From: an uncultured Oscillospiraceae bacterium
Lineage (GTDB): Bacteria > Bacillota > Clostridia > Oscillospirales > Oscillospiraceae
Direction: 5' to 3'
Length of the DNA: 11,452 nt
Assembly (NCBI GenBank): GCA_900763965.1
Contig: CAAFMG010000103.1
Location: forward strand, 1-11,452
The notes under the pieces were generated by a model. It was not told the DNA's origin. It worked only from the letters and a program-made list of their open reading frames with translations, and did not search any database. The translations under genes and the position numbers were made by a program. Shown here piece by piece: positions 1 to 5,015 of this stretch. Each line of letters opens with the position of its first letter. The stretch's first letter is position 1.

Positions 1-56
1 GTGGAAGAGTAACTGCCAGTGCAGAAAAGGTTGACGGGACACACCCTTTCTTCCAC
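1..56. other. Possible three-helix folded element at window edge
   Basis: GTGGAAGA (1-8) is the exact reverse complement of TCTTCCAC (49-56). Inside it, CTGC/GCAG (13-16 with 21-24, loop CAGT) and AAAGG/CCTTT (26-30 with 45-49, sharing base 49) can pair, giving a three-helix layout. A run of six T follows at 63-68, not directly after the stem. It lies just upstream of the groES promoter, so it belongs either to an upstream transcript or to nothing. I do not recognise it as a known riboswitch or RNA family, and the window edge hides its context. Confidence 0.25.
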
Positions 57-84
57 TTGAAATTTTTTCACAATATTGTATGAT
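57..84 (+). promoter_or_regulatory. Sigma-A-type promoter of groESL
   Basis: TTGAAA (57-62, -35) and TATGAT (79-84, -10) are separated by 16 bp in an AT-rich stretch. Transcription would start near position 90, inside the CIRCE half-site that begins at 88. This is the usual arrangement for an HrcA-repressed promoter. Confidence 0.7.
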
Positions 85-87
85 GTA

Positions 88-114
88 TTAGCACTCAGGG
101 AGACGGAGACCTCA
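88..114 (+). promoter_or_regulatory. CIRCE operator, right half degenerate (HrcA site)
   Basis: The left arm TTAGCACTC (88-96) matches the CIRCE consensus exactly. After the standard 9-bp spacer, the right arm GAGACCTCA (106-114) matches GAGTGCTAA at 6 of 9 positions. CIRCE is the inverted repeat bound by the heat-shock repressor HrcA upstream of groESL and dnaK operons. Its position at the predicted start of transcription supports the call. The weak right half suggests lower affinity or a local variant of the site. Confidence 0.75.
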
Positions 115-126
115 TATCGTAGATTA

Positions 127-173
127 CCGGGGTTTCCCCGGCCCGGGAGCCGGCCCTTTCCGGCGGCGCTCCC
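127..173 (+). other. GC-rich hairpins in the groESL leader
   Basis: CCGGGG (127-132) and CCCCGG (136-141) form a perfect 6-bp stem with a TTT loop. GGGAGC (145-150) and GCTCCC (168-173) form a second 6-bp stem, with a smaller inner pairing GCC/GGC (153-155 with 162-164). Neither has a T-run, so they are not intrinsic terminators. They lie between the operator and the groES ribosome binding site at 187-191 and may affect transcript stability or translation. Confidence 0.45.
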
Positions 174-199
174 AATATGTGAATTTGGAGGATATGATT

Positions 200-472
200 A
201 TGACCCTGAAGCCTATGGCAGATAATGTGCTGCTGAAAGCCCATGAGGAGCAGACCAGCGTAGCTGGCATTCTGATCGCTGCTTCCAACAAGGAAAAACC
301 CGCAATTTATGAGGTCGTGGCCGTTGGCCCCGGCACCAAGGACGTTCCCATGACCGTTAAGCCCGGTGAGAAGGTCATTGTGGGCAAGTTCACCGGTACC
401 GATGTGACCCTGGACAAAACCGATTACAAGTTTGTGAAGCTGGAAGACATTCTGGCTGTTGTCGCTGACTAA
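200..472 (+). CDS. groES: Co-chaperonin GroES (Hsp10)
   Basis: This is the 90-residue cytoplasmic lid of the GroEL folding chamber; it forms a heptameric ring that caps GroEL in an ATP-dependent cycle. The family pattern is clear: an N-terminal strand (MTLKPMADNVLLK), the mobile loop with the hydrophobic GroEL-contact tripeptide ILI (about residues 25-27) followed by KEKP, then EVVAVGPG, a GEKVIVGKF strand, and a C-terminal EDILAVV strand. It is slightly shorter than the usual 94-97 residues because the 'roof' segment after VGPG is trimmed (TKDVPMTVKPGE). The ATG at 200 was chosen because GGAGG (187-191) sits 8 nt before it; an in-frame GTG at 179 has no such site. It is the first gene of a groES-groEL operon, 14 nt ahead of groEL, controlled by the promoter and CIRCE upstream. 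Confidence 0.97.
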   Translation: MTLKPMADNVLLKAHEEQTSVAGILIAASNKEKPAIYEVVAVGPGTKDVPMTVKPGEKVIVGKFTGTDVTLDKTDYKFVKLEDILAVVAD

Positions 473-486
473 GGAGGAACCCAATT

Positions 487-2127
487 ATGGCAAAGATGAT
501 TGTTTATGGCGAAGAAGCCCGCAAGAAGCTGCAGTCCGGTATTGACCAGCTGGCCAACACCGTGAAGGTTACCCTGGGACCCAAGGGCCGCAATGTGGTT
601 CTGGGCAAGAAGTACGGCGCACCCCTGATTACCAATGACGGCGTGACCATCGCCAAGGAAGTGGAGCTGGAGGATGCCTTTGAGAACATGGGCGCTCAGC
701 TGATCCGGGAGGTTGCCACCAAGACCAACGATGTGGCCGGTGACGGCACCACCACCGCAACGGTTCTGGCCCAGGCCATCACCCGTGAGGGTCTGAAGAA
801 CCTGTCCGCCGGTGCCAATCCCATGGTGATGCGCAAGGGCATCGACAAGGCCGTGGAAGCTGCCGTGTCTGCCATCAAGTCCCACTCCGTTCCCGTCAAC
901 GGCAGCGAGGATATCGCCCGTGTCGGCACCGTTTCCTCCGGCGATCCTGCCATCGGCCAGCTGATTGCAGAGGCCATGGAGAAGGTGGGCACCGAGGGCG
1001 TTATCACCATCGAGGAGTCCAAGACCGCTGAGACCGGTCTGGAAGTGGTGGAAGGTATGCAGTTCGACCGGGGCTACATCTCCCCCTACATGGTCACCGA
1101 CACCGACAAGATGGAAGCCGTTCTGGACGATGCCTACCTGCTGATCACCGACAAGAAAATCTCCACCATTCAGGAGATTCTGCCCATTCTGGAGCCCATT
1201 GTCAAGGCCGGCCGGAAGCTGATGATCATTGCCGAGGATGTGGAGGGTGACGCTCTGGCTACCCTGCTGCTGAACCGTTTGCAGGGCCGCTTCAATGTGG
1301 TCTGCGTCAAGGCCCCCGGCTTTGGCGACCGCCGCAAGGAGATGCTCCAGGATATCGCCATCCTCACCGGCGGTACTGTGATCTCCAGCCAGCTGAACAT
1401 GGAGCTTTCCGATGCACAGATGACCGATCTGGGCCACTGCCGTCAGATCGTTGTCACCAAGGACACCACCACCATCGTGGACGGCGACGGCGCAGCTGCT
1501 GACATTGCCGCCCGGGCACAGATGATCCGTGCCGGTATTGCCAACACCACCTCCGACTACGACCGTGAAAAGCTCCAGGAGCGTCTGGCCAAGCTGTCCG
1601 GCGGTGTTGCCGTGATCAAGGTTGGCGCCCAGACCGAGGTTGCCATGAAGGAGCAGAAGCTGCGTGTGGAGGATGCGCTGAACGCCACCCGTGCTGCTGT
1701 GGAAGAGGGCATCGTTGCCGGCGGCGGTACCGCTCAGGTCAACGCTGTCACCGCAGTGGAAGAGCTGATCGCCACCCTGCACGGTGACGAAAAGACCGGT
1801 GCAAAGATCATCGCCGCCGCCCTGCAGGCACCCATCCGCCAGATTGCGGAGAATGCCGGTGTGGATGGCAGCGTGGTATATGAGAAGATCCGCAACTCCG
1901 GCAAGGTGGGCTTTGGCTACAACGCCTACACCGAGGAGTATGTGGACATGATCGCCGCCGGTATCGTCGATCCCACCAAGGTCACCCGTTCCTCTCTGGA
2001 AAATGCAGCCTCCATTGCCGGCTGTGTTCTGACCACCGAATCCCTGGTAGTTGACAAGCCCGACCCCGCTGCCGACGCAGCCATGGCCGCCGCAGCCAAC
2101 CAGGGCGGCATGGGCGGTATGTACTAA
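487..2127 (+). CDS. groEL: Chaperonin GroEL (Hsp60)
   Basis: This 546-residue protein is the ATP-driven double-ring chaperonin that encloses non-native proteins with GroES. The equatorial nucleotide site is intact: LGPKGRN (30-36), NDGV (50-53), the GDGTTT phosphate loop (85-90) and the catalytic Asp in VEDALNATRAA (D396, equivalent to E. coli D398). The chaperonin signature AAVEEGIVAGGG spans about 403-414. The apical region includes RGYISPY (about 195-201) and KAPGFGDRR (275-283). The C-terminus is a short GGM tail (GGMGGMY) instead of E. coli's four repeats. The length is normal for the family and no residue is missing. AAGGAGG (471-477) overlaps the groES stop and sits 9 nt before the ATG. 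It shares the groES promoter and operator. Confidence 0.99.
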   Translation: MAKMIVYGEEARKKLQSGIDQLANTVKVTLGPKGRNVVLGKKYGAPLITNDGVTIAKEVELEDAFENMGAQLIREVATKTNDVAGDGTTTATVLAQAITREGLKNLSAGANPMVMRKGIDKAVEAAVSAIKSHSVPVNGSEDIARVGTVSSGDPAIGQLIAEAMEKVGTEGVITIEESKTAETGLEVVEGMQFDRGYISPYMVTDTDKMEAVLDDAYLLITDKKISTIQEILPILEPIVKAGRKLMIIAEDVEGDALATLLLNRLQGRFNVVCVKAPGFGDRRKEMLQDIAILTGGTVISSQLNMELSDAQMTDLGHCRQIVVTKDTTTIVDGDGAAADIAARAQMIRAGIANTTSDYDREKLQERLAKLSGGVAVIKVGAQTEVAMKEQKLRVEDALNATRAAVEEGIVAGGGTAQVNAVTAVEELIATLHGDEKTGAKIIAAALQAPIRQIAENAGVDGSVVYEKIRNSGKVGFGYNAYTEEYVDMIAAGIVDPTKVTRSSLENAASIAGCVLTTESLVVDKPDPAADAAMAAAANQGGMGGMY

Positions 2128-2192
2128 AATACGAGCCTAAGGCCCGGCGGTGAACCAACACCGCTGGGCCTTCCCGGTTCGGGACTGCTCAG
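2128..2192 (+). repeat. ~65-bp element, copy 1 (with 12-bp hairpin)
   Basis: The element begins with AATACGAG directly after the groEL stop and ends GGGACTGCTCAG. It contains a 12-bp stem, GGCCCGGCGGTG (2141-2152) with CACCGCTGGGCC (2159-2170), one G-T wobble and loop AACCAA. A short CCCG-GTT-CGGG stem (2173-2183) follows. No T-run follows either hairpin, so it is a poor intrinsic terminator. A second copy at 2227-2292 is about 80% identical by eye. The identity of the element is unknown. Confidence 0.7.
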
Positions 2193-2226
2193 TTGACCAG
2201 CCCTGACAGGGTATGCCCCCGCTGGC

Positions 2227-2292
2227 AATACGAGTCTGTGACCCTGGTGGTAGACCAACACCGCTGGGCTCACCCGATTCGGGACTGCTCAG
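2227..2292 (+). repeat. ~65-bp element, copy 2 (hairpin decayed)
   Basis: This copy also starts AATACGAG and ends GGGACTGCTCAG, offset about 100 bp from copy 1. The segment ACCAACACCGCTGGGC and the CCCG-ATT-CGGG mini-stem (2273-2283) are conserved, with the variable base falling in the loop. The left arm of the long stem has diverged so that the 12-bp pairing of copy 1 is largely lost. Between the copies, 2193-2226 holds CCCT-GAC-AGGG and an outer CCAGC/GCTGG pairing. Confidence 0.7.
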
Positions 2293-2334
2293 GGGATGCG
2301 CTGTGTAAGGCGCTAAAGAAAACCAATAGAATGA

Positions 2335-2370
2335 CCCGGCATCTGCTTCGTGCAGGTGCCGGGTTTTCTT
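2335..2370 (+). terminator. Intrinsic terminator of groESL
   Basis: CCCGGCATCTGC (2335-2346) pairs with GCAGGTGCCGGG (2352-2363), 12 bp with one T-G wobble and loop TTCGT. The stem is followed by TTTTCTT (2364-2370). It is the first convincing plus-strand terminator after groEL, about 210 nt beyond its stop, so the repeat copies are probably transcribed in the groESL 3' UTR. Confidence 0.85.
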
Positions 2371-2409
2371 ATCCCCTTGGGGGCGATTACCTTCTATATT
2401 GGACATAAA

Positions 2410-2440
2410 TTTCGGGCGCACCGTTTTGGTGCGCCCGAAA
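2410..2440 (-). terminator. Intrinsic terminator of the minus-strand epimerase operon
   Basis: There is a perfect 13-bp inverted repeat, TTTCGGGCGCACC (2410-2422) with GGTGCGCCCGAAA (2428-2440) and a 5-nt loop. It lies 3 nt past the minus-strand stop at 2444. Read on the minus strand, the GC-rich stem ends in GAAA and is followed by TTTAT, giving a short U-tract. On the plus strand it ends in AAA with no T-run, so the minus-strand assignment is preferred. Confidence 0.75.
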
Positions 2441-2443
2441 GGC

Positions 2444-3328
2444 TTATCTGACGAAAGAGGTGCTCAGGGTGGTGCTCCAGCCTTCGCCGGGGTTCAGGAT
2501 GGCAGCGGCCTCCTTTTCCTCCCAGCGGATGCTGCCGCCCTCGGGGGAGGGCAGGCTGTGCCAGGGCTCGATGCACACGAATCTGGGGGTGCCGGGCTTG
2601 CTCCACAGCAGGGTGTAGGGGAATTCGGAAATGTCGCAGACCACGCCGCGGCCGGTGTCCTTTTCGTACAGGCCCAGCCGGGTGGAGCGCAGGTTCACCA
2701 TGCAGTGGCTGTCCTTGGCAAAGAGATACTCGTCAATGGGAATGGTCTGGATGTTGGCGGGCATCAGGTAGAGGTTGCCGTGGAGCAGGCCGTGGGGCAG
2801 GGTGTTCAGGCACATGGGAGACTCCAGCTCGTTAAACCGCAGCTCATAGTCCTGGTAGGTGTGCTTGTCATCAAAGGGGATGGCAAAGGCGGGGTGGTAG
2901 CCGATGCCGAAGGGCATGGGCTCCTCGTCCAGGTTTTCCACCGTCAGGGTGTGATGCACCGTGTCAGCCTCCAAAGTGAAGGTGGAGACCAGGCGGAATT
3001 CATAGGGGAACTGGGCCAGGGTCTGCTCATTGGCGCACAGCTCCAGCACAATGGTGTCCTTGGTCTGATCCACAAATTCATGCTCCATCTTCCGGGCAAA
3101 GCCGTGGGGGCCGGCCTCAAACTCCTGTCCCTTGGCCAGGATCTTATTCTGGGCCACCCGGCCGCAGTGGGGGAAGAGGATGGGTGCATGGTAGCCCCAT
3201 ACCGATTCCTCGGCCTGCCAGATGTGCTCCACGCCGTCGCATTTGCGGACGACGGACTTGACCTGGGCGCCCCAGGTGGTGACGGTAAGCTTCAGGTATT
3301 CGTTTTCAATGGTAAATTCCCTGGACAT
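2444..3328 (-). CDS. Aldose 1-epimerase family protein (LacX-like)
   Basis: This 294-residue cytoplasmic protein belongs to the galactose mutarotase-like fold, close to the LacX/YeaD-type group, which interconverts alpha and beta anomers of aldoses; the exact sugar cannot be read from sequence. Family landmarks appear in order: LFPHCGRV (51-58), HGFARKMEHEF (75-85, H75), GIGYHPAF (141-148, H145) and CIEPWHSLP (252-260, E254). The two histidines and the glutamate match the acid/base residues of mutarotases. The start at 3328 was chosen because AGGAGGAA (3342-3335) lies 6 nt upstream; the frame stays open for 68 more codons, but that stretch covers mrnC in another frame. It is the last gene of the minus-strand operon, 16 nt after mrnC. 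No sugar operon is visible, so it is probably a housekeeping or sugar-phosphate-related member. Confidence 0.9.
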   Translation of the reverse strand: MSREFTIENEYLKLTVTTWGAQVKSVVRKCDGVEHIWQAEESVWGYHAPILFPHCGRVAQNKILAKGQEFEAGPHGFARKMEHEFVDQTKDTIVLELCANEQTLAQFPYEFRLVSTFTLEADTVHHTLTVENLDEEPMPFGIGYHPAFAIPFDDKHTYQDYELRFNELESPMCLNTLPHGLLHGNLYLMPANIQTIPIDEYLFAKDSHCMVNLRSTRLGLYEKDTGRGVVCDISEFPYTLLWSKPGTPRFVCIEPWHSLPSPEGGSIRWEEKEAAAILNPGEGWSTTLSTSFVR

Positions 3329-3344
3329 ATTGGGTTCCTCCTGT

Positions 3345-3764
3345 TTATTTCTGTCGGGTATCGCCATCCTCCATGAGGATGTTAAAAAGTTCGTTGATCC
3401 GTTCCTGCTTGCCGGACAGGTACAGTGCCCCAAACAGGGCCTCCAGTCCGGTGGCCTTGGCGTACTCCTGGGGGGTGCAGGACTTGGGCACGGCGTGGAC
3501 ATGGGCGTTCTTTCCCCGGCGGTAATAGGCAAGCTCCTCCTGGTTCAGGTGGGGCAGCAGCCGGTCAATAAAAGCCGCCTGGGAGGAGGCTTTCACCATG
3601 GCGATGGTATCCCGGTGGAGATTGCCCACGTTTTTTCCTCCGCGGGCGCAGAGATAGGCCCGGCACAGGATCTCAAAAACGCAGTCCCCCATGTGGGCAA
3701 GACCCAGATTGGAGATGGCATCCACCTCCTGCCGGGACAGATTCAGGTTAAAATAGTTTTCCAT
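3345..3764 (-). CDS. mrnC: Mini-ribonuclease III (23S rRNA maturation)
   Basis: This 139-residue protein consists of one RNase III catalytic domain with no double-stranded RNA-binding domain, the hallmark of Mini-III. In Bacillus the enzyme trims the 5' and 3' ends of 23S rRNA as a homodimer. The nuclease signature is visible as LAHMGDCVFE (22-31, with D27 and E31) and TGLEALFGALYL (105-116, with E108), joined by the typical RRGKNAHVHAVPK segment (82-94). Length and motifs fit the family. The ATG at 3764 lies inside the end of the upstream membrane-protein gene (22-nt overlap) and has only a weak GGGGG-type ribosome site, which suggests translational coupling. In many Firmicutes this gene sits beside cysS; here it does not. 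Confidence 0.95.
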   Translation of the reverse strand: MENYFNLNLSRQEVDAISNLGLAHMGDCVFEILCRAYLCARGGKNVGNLHRDTIAMVKASSQAAFIDRLLPHLNQEELAYYRRGKNAHVHAVPKSCTPQEYAKATGLEALFGALYLSGKQERINELFNILMEDGDTRQK

Positions 3765-4249
3765 AGGTTCCCCCGATCAACAAGGAATTGGGCGCAAAGC
3801 CCGGTAAAAAGTCCGGTGACCAGACTGACAGCCAGCAGCACCGGCAGATAGACAAAAACGGAAGCCGTGCCCAGCACCAGAGCAGCCATGGCGATTTGGC
3901 CGACACTGTGAGCCATGGCCCCCAGGCACCCTGCCACAAAGAGCTGCTTTCGGGTCAGGATCCGCCGCAAAGCGATGGTCACGGCAATGGCACAGGCTCC
4001 TCCGGCAGCGGAGTAGAGAATGGAGGAAAAATTGCCGCAGAACACCGCCCCCAGAAAGATCCGGGCAGCCAGCACCAGAATACCTTCTCCCGGCCCCAGG
4101 GCAAACACCGTGAACACCGTCACAATATTGGCAAGGCCCAGCTTGACACCGGGCACAGGGAGTACAGGGGGAAGCTGGGCTTCCACCAGGAAGATGGTCA
4201 GCGCCACCGCCGTCAGCAGCCCCAGCAGGGCAGGTTTTCTGGCCTTCAC
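3743..4249 (-). CDS. Gx transporter family membrane protein (HepI/EetB-like)
   Basis: This 168-residue, very hydrophobic protein has about five or six membrane segments (roughly 7-25, 38-53, 55-72, 76-95, 103-128, 131-155). The landmark PGVKLGLANIV (33-43) and the pattern GAMAHSVGQ (110-118) match the family annotated as 'heptaprenyl diphosphate synthase component I' or 'Gx transporter'. Members resemble ECF-transporter substrate-binding components, and Listeria EetB of the flavin-based extracellular electron transfer locus is a relative as I recall. The true role is uncertain; a prenyl-synthase function is doubtful for so small a membrane protein. It starts with GTG at 4249 behind GGGGAGGG (4264-4257). 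It is the first gene of the minus-strand operon and overlaps mrnC by 22 nt. No NusG-domain-II (EetA) partner is present. Confidence 0.85.
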   Translation of the reverse strand: MKARKPALLGLLTAVALTIFLVEAQLPPVLPVPGVKLGLANIVTVFTVFALGPGEGILVLAARIFLGAVFCGNFSSILYSAAGGACAIAVTIALRRILTRKQLFVAGCLGAMAHSVGQIAMAALVLGTASVFVYLPVLLAVSLVTGLFTGLCAQFLVDRGNLWKTILT

Positions 4250-4295
4250 GCTGTTTCCCTCCCCACAGCCCGGCCTTCCGGGATTTCATAGTCTT

Positions 4296-4324
4296 AGCAT
4301 ACCAGATTCCGTGCCGGATGTAAA
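4296..4324 (-). promoter_or_regulatory. Promoter of the minus-strand operon
   Basis: On the minus strand, TTTACA (4324-4319) and TATGCT (4301-4296) are separated by 17 bp, with TGG directly before the -10, giving an extended -10. Transcription would begin near 4289, leaving a leader of about 40 nt before the GTG start at 4249. Confidence 0.7.
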
Positions 4325-4325
4325 C

Positions 4326-4338
4326 AGGGAAATTCCCT
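4326..4338. promoter_or_regulatory. 13-nt palindrome beside the -35 box
   Basis: AGGGAA-A-TTCCCT is a perfect palindrome with 6-bp arms, one base upstream of the minus-strand -35 hexamer. A second inverted pair, CCCGG-CTG-CCGGG (4347-4359), follows. Its placement would suit a regulator-binding site in the divergent intergenic region, but no regulator is identified and chance remains possible. Confidence 0.3.
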
Positions 4339-4407
4339 TTGTCCTGCCCGGCTGCCGGGAAAGGGCCAAAAGACTGTGCCGATTCGTTTTCTTTTTCGCT
4401 GGAAAGG

Positions 4408-4416
4408 TGCTACACT
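4408..4416 (+). promoter_or_regulatory. Weak extended -10 candidate for tadA-spoIIP
   Basis: TG-C-TACACT (4408-4416) resembles an extended -10 element, but no good -35 lies about 17 bp upstream (only a T-rich stretch at 4387-4397). It is the best candidate in the 166-bp region between the minus-strand promoter and tadA. The predicted start near 4423 would give a leader of about 70 nt. Confidence 0.35.
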
Positions 4417-4490
4417 ATCCCGGAGCCGGAAATCCCTCTTCCCTTTTTCCCTTCCGTAGGGTATCATAGAGGAAAAAGGAGGGGATCTGG

Positions 4491-4997
4491 GTGAACGATT
4501 CAACCAAGGATCTGGAATATATGGATATGGCGCTGGCGCTGGCGGCGGAGGCTGCCCAGGCCGGGGAGGTGCCTGTGGGGTGTGTCATCGTCCGGGGGGA
4601 TCAGGTGGTAGGCCGGGGCCGCAACCGCCGGGAGGAGGGCAAGTCTGCCCTGGCCCATGCGGAGATCGAGGCCATCGGGGAAGCCTGCCGCACCCTGGGC
4701 GGCTGGCGGCTGTGGGAATGCACCCTGTATGTGACTCTGGAGCCCTGCCCCATGTGCGCCGGGGCCATTCTCAACGCCCGGATTCCCCGGGTGGTATTTG
4801 GGGCATCGGATGCCAAGTGCGGTGCCTGCGGCGGGGTGTGCAGTCTGTTTGACATGGCCTTCAACCACCATCCCAAGGTGGAAAAGGGAATCCGGGAGGC
4901 CGAGAGCAGCGCTTTGCTGACGGCGTTCTTCCAGAATCTCCGGCTGACCCTGCGCACCCGGCCCAAGTGGAAGCCCAACCGTCCGACCCAGCCGTAA
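4491..4997 (+). CDS. tadA: tRNA-specific adenosine deaminase TadA
   Basis: This 168-residue cytoplasmic enzyme deaminates adenosine-34 of tRNA-Arg(ACG) to inosine, allowing it to read CGU, CGC and CGA. The zinc deaminase motifs are complete: HAE (H56, proton-shuttling E58) and PCPMC (85-89, zinc ligands C86 and C89). EVPVGCVIV (26-34) and the NAR, FGA and DAKCGACGG stretch (95-115) are typical of TadA rather than of cytidine or guanine deaminases. The start is GTG at 4491, chosen because AAGGAGGGG (4476-4484) lies 6 nt upstream and because the family needs the helix ahead of EVPVG; an internal ATG at 4521 lacks a ribosome site. spoIIP follows after 18 nt on the same strand. Confidence 0.96.
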   Translation: MNDSTKDLEYMDMALALAAEAAQAGEVPVGCVIVRGDQVVGRGRNRREEGKSALAHAEIEAIGEACRTLGGWRLWECTLYVTLEPCPMCAGAILNARIPRVVFGASDAKCGACGGVCSLFDMAFNHHPKVEKGIREAESSALLTAFFQNLRLTLRTRPKWKPNRPTQP

Positions 4998-5015
4998 CCA
5001 AAAGGGGGGAAACAC

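Noticed and set aside
31..36. TTGACG as an upstream -35 box
   Set aside because: No acceptable -10 lies 16-18 bp downstream, while TTGAAA/TATGAT further on is a better pair that meets the CIRCE.
469..1782. 437-codon minus-strand open frame opposite groEL
   Set aside because: It is antisense to a certain groEL, rich in His/Gly/Leu as expected from reversed GC-rich codons, and has no independent support.
2141..2183. tRNA gene suspected from the GGTTCGGG segment after groEL
   Set aside because: There is no acceptor stem, D-arm or anticodon arm in the right order; the similarity is limited to a few T-loop-like bases.
2193..2408. 71-codon plus-strand open frame after groEL
   Set aside because: It runs through the second repeat copy and the groESL terminator, has no ribosome site and no recognisable protein pattern.
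2137..2421. 94-codon minus-strand open frame across the repeat region
   Set aside because: It overlaps both repeat copies and both terminators and shows no family features; it is a by-product of GC-rich sequence.
3777..4289. 170-codon minus-strand frame overlapping the Gx transporter gene
   Set aside because: It lies in another frame of the same strand and has no membrane pattern or family match, whereas the 3743-4249 frame gives a clear membrane protein.
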